Shown here piece after piece: positions 15,386 to 23,038 of a stretch of DNA of 23,538 nucleotides. Source of the stretch: CAYFUL01 sp964346375. GTDB taxonomy: Bacteria; Bacillota; Clostridia; Tissierellales; Peptoniphilaceae. The notes below the pieces were generated by a model that did no database searches, had not been told where the DNA came from, and worked only from the letters and a program-made list of their open reading frames with translations. Positions within the stretch are counted from its first letter, which is position 1; every line of letters begins with the position of its first letter. The position numbers and the translations under genes are program-made. The DNA is taken from NCBI GenBank assembly GCA_964346375.1, contig CAYFUL010000022.1, positions 1 to 23,538 on the forward strand, written 5' to 3'.

Positions 15386-16085
15386 TATTGTAGTTCAAAG
15401 TTATGAAGGCCCCTATGATTTACTATTGGACCTTATTAAAAAAAATGAAATAGACATTTACGACATTCCCATAGAAAAAATCACAGACCAATATTTGGAA
15501 TATATTAATGCCGCCGAGGAAGTGAACTTAGATTTAACTAGCGATTTTATTCTTATGGCGGCTAATCTTTTGGAATTAAAGAGTAAGATTATGCTACCTA
15601 AGAGGGAATCTGAGGGAATAGTTGAAGATGATCCAAGGATAGATTTAGTGGATCAGCTTGTACAGTACGAAAAGTACAAGAAACTATCAAAAATCCTTGG
15701 AGAAATGGAATCCTATGAGTCTGGTTCTTTTTACAAGCCTCAAGAGGATTTTAGCTATTTAAATGATGTGGATATGTTAAATTTTGACATTGATATACTT
15801 AGAAAGACATTTGAAAAACTTCTGAAAAAAGTTGAAAATAGGGAAGATGAAAAGGAACATAGAATTTATAGGGATGAATATCCAATTAGGGATTGTATTA
15901 GAATAATTAATCGTGAGATTAAAAGTAGGGGCAAAATTTCCTTTAATGAACTTCTTGGAGAGGACTATAGTAAAAATAAATTGGTTTCCTATTTTCTTGC
16001 CCTTTTGGAGTTAATGAGGGTAAAGGGATTTAAGGTAGTTCAGAGAAAGAGTTTTGACGATATTTGGTGTATATGGACGAGTTAA
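15372..16085 (+). CDS. scpA: Segregation and condensation protein A
   Basis: The 237-residue kleisin subunit of the SMC-ScpAB condensin. The N-terminal YEGPYDLLLDLIKKNEIDIYDIPIEKITDQYLEYI is the conserved ScpA start that binds the SMC neck. The middle DFILMAANLLELKSKIMLP is equally diagnostic, and the C-terminal winged-helix segment (KISFNELLGEDYSKNKLVSYFLALLELMRVK) binds the SMC cap. The start overlaps the M50 gene and the stop overlaps scpB, the usual Firmicutes order. Confidence 0.97.
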   Translation: MQSYNIVVQSYEGPYDLLLDLIKKNEIDIYDIPIEKITDQYLEYINAAEEVNLDLTSDFILMAANLLELKSKIMLPKRESEGIVEDDPRIDLVDQLVQYEKYKKLSKILGEMESYESGSFYKPQEDFSYLNDVDMLNFDIDILRKTFEKLLKKVENREDEKEHRIYRDEYPIRDCIRIINREIKSRGKISFNELLGEDYSKNKLVSYFLALLELMRVKGFKVVQRKSFDDIWCIWTS

Positions 16086-16618
16086 GAAAAAATGAACTGA
16101 AAAATATGGTAGAGGCAATACTATTTNNNNNNNNNNGAGAAGGCGTTGAAATTAAAGACCTTGCAAAGGTATTAAATGCTACTGAATCTGAAATTTCATA
16201 TATTGGGTCGATTTTAATAGACGATTACAAGTGTAGGGGAATTAGGATTTCAAGAACTGAAAATACTCTATGGATTAGTACAAATCCAAAGTATGTGGAA
16301 TCTATTAATGAGTTTGTAAAGGACGATGGTAAGAAAAATCTTAGCAATGCAAATTTAGAAACTCTAAGTATTATTGCATACTCCCAACCCATTACTAAAA
16401 TTGAAATTGACTCAATTAGAGGTGTTAAATCCGATGCAACTATTAACAATCTTCTAAATTTAAACTTAATTGAAACTGTTGGAAGGCTTGATAGAATTGG
16501 TAGACCATTACTCTATGGAACTACTAAAGAATTTTTAAGACGTTTTGGCATAGAGAGTTTAGATAAATTGCCAGAGGTTGATAAAATAAAAAATATTTCC
16601 TTTTTGGAGGAGAAATGA
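16073..16618 (+). CDS. scpB: Segregation and condensation protein B, with gap
   Basis: ScpB, the winged-helix dimer that binds ScpA in the SMC complex. MVEAILF precedes the N run, and EGVEIKDLAKVLN follows it, agreeing with the usual EAILFxSGE start. Conserved LETLSIIAYSQPITKIEIDSIRGV and LIETVGRLDRIGRPLLYGTTKEFLRRFGI segments follow. The ATG at 16073 is chosen as it gives the expected short N-terminus; TTG at 16064 and GTG at 16067 are possible. The reading frame is kept across the ten N. The stop overlaps the rluB ATG (ATGA). Confidence 0.95.
   Translation: MDELRKNELKNMVEAILFXXXXEGVEIKDLAKVLNATESEISYIGSILIDDYKCRGIRISRTENTLWISTNPKYVESINEFVKDDGKKNLSNANLETLSIIAYSQPITKIEIDSIRGVKSDATINNLLNLNLIETVGRLDRIGRPLLYGTTKEFLRRFGIESLDKLPEVDKIKNISFLEEK
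16127..16136. other. Assembly gap (10 N) in scpB
   Basis: Ten N directly after EAILF. The frame is maintained and the missing 3-4 residues fit the family, so here the gap length may be close to true. Confidence 0.95.
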
Positions 16619-17271
16619 GATTACAAAAATACATGGCTCAGGCACAAGTTGCTTCGAGAAGAAAAAGTGAAGAGATAATTAGCCAAGGTAGAGTTACTGT
16701 AAATGGCAAAGTAATTAGTGAAATGGGATATGTTGTAAAGGAGGGAGATATTGTAAAGGTTGATGGAAAGAGAATTAATCTAGTAAAAAACTTTGTCTAC
16801 TATCTTTTAAATAAACCCATTGGAGTAGTCTGTACCACTAATGACGAAAAAAATAGGGTTAATGTGGTAGATCTTATTGAAACTACTAGAAGAATATATC
16901 CAGTTGGTAGACTTGATTATGATAGTTCGGGTTTAATTATTTTAACTAATNNNNNNNNNNACATTGACACAGTTGAGGGAACTCCTTCTGGAGTTGGCCT
17001 TAATAAATTAAGACGTGGAATTATGTTAGACGGTAGAAGAACTGCTCCGGCAAAGGTGCGAATTTTAAAGAACTACAATACTGATTCCATAGTTGAAATA
17101 ATTATTACAGAGGGAAGAAATCACCAGGTAAAGAATATGTTTAACTATATTGGCAACCCTGTAAAGAAATTAAAACGTATAGGAATTGGGGAACTTTCCC
17201 TAGGACTCCTCCAGCCGGGAGAGTATAGAGAGCTTGAGGAATTTGAAGTTGAATATTTAAGGAAGCTATAA
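16615..17271 (+). CDS. rluB: 23S rRNA pseudouridine synthase, RluB/RsuA family, with gap
   Basis: An S4 RNA-binding domain (MRLQKYMAQAQVASRRKSEEII, about 1-60) is followed by the RsuA-type catalytic domain with GRLDYDSSGL (98-107, catalytic Asp101). RluB modifies U2605 (E. coli numbering) of 23S rRNA; gene context beside scpAB supports this member. After LTN112 the ten-N gap removes the DGELTYKLTHP-type stretch and joins at IDTVEG. Compared with the family, about 20 residues are missing rather than three or four, so the real gap is longer. The C-terminal EGRNHQVKNMF motif is present. The ATG overlaps the scpB stop. Confidence 0.93.
   Translation: MRLQKYMAQAQVASRRKSEEIISQGRVTVNGKVISEMGYVVKEGDIVKVDGKRINLVKNFVYYLLNKPIGVVCTTNDEKNRVNVVDLIETTRRIYPVGRLDYDSSGLIILTNXXXXIDTVEGTPSGVGLNKLRRGIMLDGRRTAPAKVRILKNYNTDSIVEIIITEGRNHQVKNMFNYIGNPVKKLKRIGIGELSLGLLQPGEYRELEEFEVEYLRKL
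16951..16960. other. Assembly gap (10 N) in rluB
   Basis: Ten N between LTN and IDTVEG. Family comparison suggests about 55-65 missing bases; frame is preserved if the true length leaves remainder 1 when divided by 3. Confidence 0.9.
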
Positions 17272-17843
17272 TGTATATTGAAGAGAGATATTTACAAGTA
17301 GTAAATAGAATTTTAAATGCAAAGTTAAAAAGTGGAATGGTAGTAGTTGATGAAACCTGTGGAAAGGGAAATGACTCTTTAAATATGATTAGTAGAATTG
17401 GCGAAACAGGTTTTTTATATGGATTTGATGTTCAAAAAGAGGCAATAGAAATTACTGCCAATCTACTTAAAAAAAATGGATACTCAAATTATAAAATAAT
17501 CCATGATTCCCATGAGAATATTAGAGAATATATTCAAGGGAAGGTGGATTTTTTTATATACAATTTAGGGTATCTTCCAGGATTTAGTAAGAGTATTGCC
17601 ACAAATAAAACCTCCACTCTAAAAAGTATTGATGAGTCTTTAAAAATTTTAAAGGAAAATGGAGTGGGAGTTATTGTACAATATATAGGACATGAAAATT
17701 CATTTGAAGAATATAGTGGGGTAGATGAATTTTTAAGTACACTAAACCAAAGGGAATTTATTGTACAAAAAATTTCATTTCATAATCAGGTACACACTCC
17801 GCCTGTAATATATTTAATTGAGAGGAAAAAATGGCAAGAATAG
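17271..17843 (+). CDS. mnmM: MnmM (YtqB)-type class I SAM methyltransferase
   Basis: A 190-residue Rossmann methyltransferase of the YtqB family (formerly called putative rRNA methylase). SAM motif I is VVDETCGKGNDS (25-36), the acidic FDVQKEAIE (about 52-60) binds the cofactor ribose, and YNLGYLPGFSKSIATN (97-112) is the family-specific active-site motif. Bacillus YtqB was shown to be MnmM, which methylates aminomethyl-thiouridine at tRNA wobble position 34; I transfer this role by family. It starts one base inside the rluB stop, and its end overlaps the next gene by 13 bases. The size matches the family. Confidence 0.88.
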   Translation: MYIEERYLQVVNRILNAKLKSGMVVVDETCGKGNDSLNMISRIGETGFLYGFDVQKEAIEITANLLKKNGYSNYKIIHDSHENIREYIQGKVDFFIYNLGYLPGFSKSIATNKTSTLKSIDESLKILKENGVGVIVQYIGHENSFEEYSGVDEFLSTLNQREFIVQKISFHNQVHTPPVIYLIERKKWQE

Positions 17844-19039
17844 GAATAATTGGAGGAGGACCTTCTGGAATGATGGCGGCGTATGCTGCATCAATTAGTG
17901 GAGAAAATAATGTAGTCCTTGTTGAAAAAAATGAGAAATTAGGGAAAAAACTTTTTATAACTGGCAAGGGAAGATGTAATGTTACCAATGGTAGGGATAT
18001 TTCTGAATTTTTTGAACATATTGTAAGTAATAGAGAGTTTTTATACTCTGCCTTTTATACCTTTACCAATGAAAATTTACTGGACCTACTATATTCTGTT
18101 GGACTTAAAACTAAAGTCGAAAGGGGAGAGAGGGTCTTTCCAGTTTCGGACAAGTCATCAGACGTTATTAAGACACTTGAAAAACTTCTTAAAAAGGGAA
18201 ATGTGGATATTAGATTATATTCCAACGTTAAGGAAATTTACAAGGAGAAGAATTTATTTAAAGTACAGTGTACAAATGAAGAGTTTACCTTTGATAAATT
18301 ACTAATTGCTACGGGAGGACTATCCTATTCTTCAACAGGTTCTACTGGAGATGGATATATATTTGCAAAAAAATTTGGACATAGTATTGTGGAACAAAAG
18401 CCGGGGCTTTGTCCCATAAAAATTAAGAATGAATTTATTAAAGACCTTGCAGGACTAAGTCTAAAAAATGTATCAATAGTTTTCAAAAGTGGCAAGAAAA
18501 CTTTAGCCAAGGAATTTGGTGAAATGTTATTTACCCACGAAGGGATTTCTGGTCCAATTGTGCTAAGTTCATCTTCAAAAATAGATGGAGATTGTGAAAT
18601 CTACCTTGATTTAAAACCTGCCCTTGATTTAAATAAATTGGATAGGAGAATTCTAAGGGACTTTGATGAAAATAAAAATAAGTCTATTGGTAATACTCTT
18701 AGTCTACTTCTTCCAAAAAAACTTATTCCAGTAGTTCTTAGTATTGCAGAAATCGACAGCCAAATTCCAATAAATCAAGTTTCAACTTCTATGAGAAATA
18801 AATTGGCTTCTACAATAAAAAAACTCCCATTAAAATACGGTGGACTATATCCAATTGAAACGGGAATTATTACTCGCGGTGGAGTAAATGTTACTGAAGT
18901 AGATCCTTCTACAATGGAGTCAAAAATCGTAGAAAATCTCTATTTTTCGGGAGAGGTACTGGATTTAGACGCAGTAACTGGTGGATATAATCTTCAAATT
19001 GCATTTTCCACAGGATACCTTGCAGGAATTGGAATGTAA
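17831..19039 (+). CDS. BaiN/HI0933-type FAD-dependent oxidoreductase
   Basis: A 402-residue flavoprotein. The dinucleotide-binding GGGPSG lies at 8-13, the family motif TGKGRCNVTNG at about 43-53, and LLIATGGLSYSSTGSTGDGY in the middle. The C-terminal GVNVTEVDPSTMESKIVENLYFSGEVLDLDAVTGGYNLQIAFSTG closes the FAD site. The family (HI0933, YhiN, BaiN) is annotated as aminoacetone oxidase or bile-acid reductase, but the physiological substrate is not settled for most members. Its place after the rluB and mnmM genes and before cmk is common in Clostridia. The ATG at 17831 overlaps mnmM. It is the last gene of the long operon. Confidence 0.93.
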   Translation: MARIGIIGGGPSGMMAAYAASISGENNVVLVEKNEKLGKKLFITGKGRCNVTNGRDISEFFEHIVSNREFLYSAFYTFTNENLLDLLYSVGLKTKVERGERVFPVSDKSSDVIKTLEKLLKKGNVDIRLYSNVKEIYKEKNLFKVQCTNEEFTFDKLLIATGGLSYSSTGSTGDGYIFAKKFGHSIVEQKPGLCPIKIKNEFIKDLAGLSLKNVSIVFKSGKKTLAKEFGEMLFTHEGISGPIVLSSSSKIDGDCEIYLDLKPALDLNKLDRRILRDFDENKNKSIGNTLSLLLPKKLIPVVLSIAEIDSQIPINQVSTSMRNKLASTIKKLPLKYGGLYPIETGIITRGGVNVTEVDPSTMESKIVENLYFSGEVLDLDAVTGGYNLQIAFSTGYLAGIGM

Positions 19040-19084
19040 AATCTCTGTAAATGTTGAAAAAATGAAGATTTAATAAAAAAACAG

Positions 19085-19112
19085 TGTAACAAATTGATAA
19101 ATATGATATAAT
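19085..19112 (+). promoter_or_regulatory. Extended -10 promoter for cmk
   Basis: TATAAT at 19107-19112 is directly preceded by TGA, an extended -10. The -35 is weak (TGTAAC at 19085-19090, spacing 16). It lies in the 103-base gap between the flavoprotein gene and cmk, where no hairpin with a T tract is visible, so read-through from upstream is also possible. Confidence 0.7.
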
Positions 19113-19142
19113 GTGTAAGACGCTTAGAGTAGTGAGGTTTTA

Positions 19143-19799
19143 ATGAGTTATTCCATTTCTATTGACGGCCCTTCTGGGGCTGGAAAAAGTACAATTTCTA
19201 AACAAGTTGCCAATAAACTGGGCATTGAATATGTAAATACAGGTGAAATGTATAGAGCTGTTGCTCTATATTTTTTACAAAATGGCGTTTTAAATAATGA
19301 AGATGCCATTGATACTGCATTAAATTCAATAAACCTGGATTTTTTAAATGGTCATATCTACTTAAATGGAAACGATGTTTCACACTTAATAAGAGATGAA
19401 GAAATCTCATCTTATTCCTCTAAAATATCCCGAATTCAAAAAGTTAGAGATAAATTAGTTGCACTACAGAAGACTATAGCTAGTAATAAATCTGTTGTAA
19501 TGGAAGGTAGAGATATAGGAACTGTAGTTCTACCTGAAGCTGAGTATAAATTTTTCCTCTCTGCTACTACTGATGAAAGGGCAAAGAGAAGGTACAATCA
19601 GCTATTAGAACAGGGCAAGGAATGTGATTTTGATACTATAAGAATGGATATTGAAAAGAGAGACTATGACGATACTCATAGAGAAAACTCGCCTCTTATA
19701 GTGCCTAAAAACGCAGTTGAAATAGATTCTACTAACTATTCTATTGATGAAACTGTGGATTTAATATTAGATATAGTAAGGAAGGGAAATGCTTTATAG
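19143..19799 (+). CDS. cmk: Cytidylate kinase
   Basis: A 218-residue CMP/dCMP kinase. The P-loop is GPSGAGKS (9-16), YVNTGEMYRAVAL (about 30-42) is the nucleotide-monophosphate-binding segment, VMEGRDIGTVV (about 119-129) is the conserved middle motif, and KRDYDDTHRENSPL (about 178-191) is the signature segment after the lid. It phosphorylates CMP and dCMP with ATP in the cytoplasm. GTGAGG precedes the ATG by about five bases. It overlaps the acyltransferase gene by 11 bases. In Clostridia cmk is commonly followed by plsC and ispH-rpsA, as here. Confidence 0.97.
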   Translation: MSYSISIDGPSGAGKSTISKQVANKLGIEYVNTGEMYRAVALYFLQNGVLNNEDAIDTALNSINLDFLNGHIYLNGNDVSHLIRDEEISSYSSKISRIQKVRDKLVALQKTIASNKSVVMEGRDIGTVVLPEAEYKFFLSATTDERAKRRYNQLLEQGKECDFDTIRMDIEKRDYDDTHRENSPLIVPKNAVEIDSTNYSIDETVDLILDIVRKGNAL

Positions 19800-20361
19800 T
19801 GTATTAAGGACAATTGCCAAGTATTTATTTAAACTTATTTACAGAGTTGAGGTAATTGGAAAAGAGAAAATAGATTATAGTGAAAGGCTTATTTTTTGCG
19901 GTAATCATAAATCCCTTATGGACCCTCTTATTGTAGCAACTGTAGTTGATGCAAGTAATGTCCATTGGATGGCAAAAAAGGAGCTTTTTGAAAATAGTTT
20001 TTATAGATTTATACTGCCAAAGCTAAATGCCTTCCCAGTTGATAGACAGGGAAATGATATAAAGGCTTTAAAACACTCTATTAGGGTATTAAAAAATAAT
20101 GACTATCTAGGAATTTTTCCAGAGGGAACTAGAGTAACTCAATATGACGAGTCAAATGTAAAGGATGGAATAATTTCTATTGCAAAAAATACTGATTCCA
20201 CAATAATACCAATGTATATAGAGGGAGGTTACAAGCTTTTCTCAAAGATTAGAGTATTTATAAGAGATCCAATTAGATTGGATAAGGATAAAAAATATAC
20301 TTCTGAGGAAATTCATGAAGAGGCAGTAAAATTGTTAAAGAGAATATACGGGAAAGAATAA
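19789..20361 (+). CDS. plsC: Lysophospholipid/1-acyl-glycerol-3-phosphate acyltransferase (PlsC type)
   Basis: A 190-residue acyltransferase of the LPLAT family. NHKSLMDP (39-46) carries the catalytic HX4D motif (His40, Asp45), and FPEGTR (110-115) is the phosphate-binding motif. It likely transfers an acyl chain to the sn-2 position of lysophosphatidate at the inner face of the membrane; a hydrophobic N-terminal helix (about 3-18) supports membrane association. The ATG at 19789 overlaps cmk, and the stop overlaps the ispH ATG (TAATG), so all three are translationally coupled. Assignment to PlsC rather than another LPLAT rests on size and context. Confidence 0.9.
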   Translation: MLYSVLRTIAKYLFKLIYRVEVIGKEKIDYSERLIFCGNHKSLMDPLIVATVVDASNVHWMAKKELFENSFYRFILPKLNAFPVDRQGNDIKALKHSIRVLKNNDYLGIFPEGTRVTQYDESNVKDGIISIAKNTDSTIIPMYIEGGYKLFSKIRVFIRDPIRLDKDKKYTSEEIHEEAVKLLKRIYGKE

Positions 20362-22403
20362 TGGAAATAATAATTGCAGATAATGCCGGATTTTGCTATG
20401 GCGTTAAGCGAGCAGTTGAGATGGCATTTGAAAATGGGGAAAAGGGAGTTTACAGCCTAGGTGAATTAGTCCATAATCCACAAGTTGTAGATGAACTTTC
20501 AAAAAAAGGTGTTGTAGATATTGAATCTCCCAATATTAGGGATTCAAAAGTTATTATAAGAAGCCATGGAGTACATAAGAGTATTCGTGAAGGGCTTATA
20601 GAAAATGGAAATGAACTAATTGACTGTGTATGTCCTTCAGTTCATAGAATATACAAAATAGTTGAAGAACATTATAATGATGGATACAATATAGTAATAC
20701 TTGGAAATCCAACTCATCCAGAGGTTATAGGAATAAATTCCTACTGTAATGATACTGGAGTTATAATTGAAAATGAGAGCCAAGTTAAAAATATAGACCC
20801 AAGTGCAAAGACATGTGTAGTAAGTCAAACTACAAATAATGTAGAAATGGCTAAAAATATAGTAAATAAGATAAAAAATGTTTTAAAAGCTGAATGTTTA
20901 GTTTATAATACTATTTGTGGTGCTACGCATAAGAGGCAATTTTCAGCTATTGAACTTGCAAAGACAGTTGATGCAATGATTGTGCTAGGGGGAAAGAACA
21001 GTTCTAATACCAAAAAATTAAAAGAGGTATCTAGCCAGTATTGCGGAAATGTCTACTTAGTAGAGTCAATAAAAAATATTGATATAAATATTTTGAGAAA
21101 TTTTAAGAAAATCGGTATTACCGCTGGTGCGTCCACACCAGATTGGGTAATCAAGGAGGCTGTTAGTATTATGGAAAATTTTGACAACAACGAAATGATG
21201 GAGGCTATTGAAAATTCTTTCACCAGAATTAGAAGGGGCGAGATAGTCAAAGGAGAGGTACTTTTTGTAACTGATAACGAGGTAATGGTAAACATTAACT
21301 ATAGATCAGATGGTATCATTGCAAGGGATGAACTTTCAAAAAATGCCGATGTAAAACCTGCTGATATGTTTAAACCAGGAGATGAAATCGAAGTTTACAT
21401 TTTAAAAATGGATGACGGAGATGGAAATGTAGTTCTTTCTCACAAAAAGGTTGAAAGCATGAAGGTATGGGATGACATTGAAAAACTTTTTGAAGAAAAA
21501 GAACTTGTAAATGTTAAGGTTAAGGCATCTGTTAAAGGTGGATTAACTGCTGATTTAATGGGAATTAATGCTTTTATTCCTGCATCTCATGTATCAGTTA
21601 GATTCCAAAAGGATCTTACAAAATATGTAGGACAAGAACTTCTCTGTGAAATTATTGATTTCGATAAGTCAAAGAGAAAAATCGTTCTTTCTAGAAAGAA
21701 TGTTGAAGAAAAAGAACTTGAAGAAAAGAGAAAAGCTGTTTACGAATCTCTACAGGAAGGAGATATTATTGAAGGTGTAGTTCAAAGAATTACAAACTTC
21801 GGCGCTTTCGTAGATGTAGGAGGAGTAGATGGACTTATTCACATTTCTGAAATGAGTTGGAATAGAATCAAACATCCTTCAAGCGTAGTTTCACCTGGAC
21901 AAACTGTAAAGGTACAAGTACTTTCCCTTGATGAGGAAAAGAATAGAATCGCTCTTGGTTTAAAACAAACTACTGAAAAACCATGGGATGTATTTGTAAA
22001 CTCTGTAAATGTTGGAGACGTTGTAGAAGGTAAGGTAGTAAACCTACTTGACTTCGGTGCATTTATTAGAATTGAAAGTGGCGTAGATGGACTTCTTCAC
22101 GTTTCTGAAATTGCAAAGGAACATATTGAAAAACCTGAGGACAGACTTTCTCTTGGAGAAGAAGTAACTGTTAAGGTAACTGATATAAACGAAGATGATA
22201 AGAAAATTTCCCTTTCTATAAAAGCTCTATTTGAAGATGAGGAAGAAGAGGAAGAGGAATATGACGACTATGATGAAGTTGAAGAAGTAGAAGAGTATGA
22301 AGAAGAAGTTGTGGAAGAACCTGTAAGGGAAACTCCAAAGCAAGAAGACTTTAACACTACTCTTGGAGATCTATTCAACATAAATCTTGATACAGAAGAA
22401 TAA
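20361..22403 (+). CDS. ispH: IspH-ribosomal protein S1 fusion
   Basis: A 680-residue fusion of two functions. Residues 1-275 are 4-hydroxy-3-methylbut-2-enyl diphosphate reductase, the last MEP-pathway enzyme. The three cysteines that hold its iron-sulphur cluster are Cys12 (GFCYG), Cys91 (CVCPS) and Cys186 (NTICGA), with the substrate-binding His38, His69, His119 and Glu121. Residues about 293-363, 380-447, 464-535 and 550-622 are four S1 RNA-binding domains, the last two best conserved (GAFVDVGGVDGLIHISE, GAFIRIESGVDGLLHVSE). A Glu/Asp/Tyr tail follows (624-656). The fusion is well known in Clostridia and supplies both IspH and an S1-like protein. The ATG overlaps the plsC stop; a terminator follows. 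Confidence 0.97.
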   Translation: MEIIIADNAGFCYGVKRAVEMAFENGEKGVYSLGELVHNPQVVDELSKKGVVDIESPNIRDSKVIIRSHGVHKSIREGLIENGNELIDCVCPSVHRIYKIVEEHYNDGYNIVILGNPTHPEVIGINSYCNDTGVIIENESQVKNIDPSAKTCVVSQTTNNVEMAKNIVNKIKNVLKAECLVYNTICGATHKRQFSAIELAKTVDAMIVLGGKNSSNTKKLKEVSSQYCGNVYLVESIKNIDINILRNFKKIGITAGASTPDWVIKEAVSIMENFDNNEMMEAIENSFTRIRRGEIVKGEVLFVTDNEVMVNINYRSDGIIARDELSKNADVKPADMFKPGDEIEVYILKMDDGDGNVVLSHKKVESMKVWDDIEKLFEEKELVNVKVKASVKGGLTADLMGINAFIPASHVSVRFQKDLTKYVGQELLCEIIDFDKSKRKIVLSRKNVEEKELEEKRKAVYESLQEGDIIEGVVQRITNFGAFVDVGGVDGLIHISEMSWNRIKHPSSVVSPGQTVKVQVLSLDEEKNRIALGLKQTTEKPWDVFVNSVNVGDVVEGKVVNLLDFGAFIRIESGVDGLLHVSEIAKEHIEKPEDRLSLGEEVTVKVTDINEDDKKISLSIKALFEDEEEEEEEYDDYDEVEEVEEYEEEVVEEPVRETPKQEDFNTTLGDLFNINLDTEE

Positions 22404-22408
22404 TTTTT

Positions 22409-22439
22409 AAGCCTAGATCATTTGATTTAGGCTTTTTTT
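22409..22439 (+). terminator. Rho-independent terminator after ispH-rpsA
   Basis: AAGCCTA and TTAGGCTT (one G-T, extendable by ATCA/TGAT) form a stem followed by seven T. It ends the cmk-plsC-ispH transcript six bases after the stop. Confidence 0.92.
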
Positions 22440-22446
22440 ATTTCTA

Positions 22447-22464
22447 TTTTTTTTTTTTTTTTTT
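22447..22464 (+). repeat. 18-T homopolymer tract
   Basis: An uninterrupted run of 18 T between the ispH terminator and the DUF5317 gene. With a TATGAT -10 at 22475-22480, it covers the expected -35 position, so length changes could alter promoter spacing. The exact length may be unreliable in draft assemblies. Confidence 0.9.
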
Positions 22465-22480
22465 CTAATTTTGTTATGAT
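22452..22480 (+). promoter_or_regulatory. Candidate promoter of the DUF5317-cdaA unit
   Basis: TATGAT at 22475-22480 preceded by TGT forms an extended -10. No TTGACA-like -35 exists; the -35 place lies inside the T tract. The predicted start would be 5-10 bases after the -10, giving a very short leader before ATG 22496 with only a weak GGTGAT ribosome site. Confidence 0.5.
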
Positions 22481-22495
22481 CAATATGGTGATAAA

Positions 22496-23038
22496 ATGGT
22501 TTTAGAGGAAATTTTTTTCGGTCTTCTTATTTCCTTTTTAAGGGGAGGAAGATTAGAAAATTTAAACTCTCTCAAACTGAAAATGCCACAGATTTTAATT
22601 ATAGGAGTTATTTTAAATTTACTTCTATATTTTTTTTCATTGAGAGATTTTGGAGCTATTACCTACTACACAATTGAGTACTTTACAATTTTGCACATTG
22701 GAATCTATATTCTACTAGTAGTTGGGATACTATTTAACTATAAATATAATTTTGCAAAGTTACTGTCCATTGGTTTTATTTTAAATCTTATTCCAATTAT
22801 TTTAAATGGAAAAATGCCTGTATCAAGGCTTGCCATGGAAAAGGCAGGACAATTTGAAAAATTGGATTTAATTTTAAGGGGCAAGTCCCTAACCCATGGA
22901 ATATTTCTAAATCCAAGGGGATATTTTTTAGCAGACATTATTCCCATTGGATATAGTGGAAAGGTAATTAGTATTGGGGATATTGTAATTTCCATTGGAA
23001 TAGTAATGATGATAATATATGGAATGAGAAGGGATTAA
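22496..23038 (+). CDS. DUF5317 family membrane protein
   Basis: A 180-residue integral membrane protein with about four hydrophobic helices (about 3-16, 33-50, 63-81, 87-105) and a C-terminal helix (about 157-175). Conserved features of DUF5317 are visible: the N-terminal FLRGGRLENL motif (15-24), a central NGKMPVS (about 104-110), and the LADIIPIGYSGKVISIGDIVISIGI end. The function of the family is not known. The gene starts with ATG at 22496, GGTGAT being the only ribosome-site-like sequence. Its stop is immediately before the cdaA ATG with no spacer, so the two are probably co-transcribed, which places this unknown membrane protein next to c-di-AMP synthesis. Confidence 0.85.
   Translation: MVLEEIFFGLLISFLRGGRLENLNSLKLKMPQILIIGVILNLLLYFFSLRDFGAITYYTIEYFTILHIGIYILLVVGILFNYKYNFAKLLSIGFILNLIPIILNGKMPVSRLAMEKAGQFEKLDLILRGKSLTHGIFLNPRGYFLADIIPIGYSGKVISIGDIVISIGIVMMIIYGMRRD

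Noticed and set aside
18069..18305. Second + strand open frame inside the flavoprotein gene
   Set aside because: It lies in another frame of a well-conserved gene and has no recognisable motif or ribosome site.
19030..19080. Terminator after the flavoprotein gene (AAATCT...AGATTT)
   Set aside because: The stem is only six A/T-rich base pairs, the loop exceeds 20 bases, and no T tract follows.
19095..19112. TTGATA close before TATAAT as the cmk -35
   Set aside because: Spacing is only a few bases, far from 16-18, so it cannot be the -35 partner; the extended -10 explains the signal.
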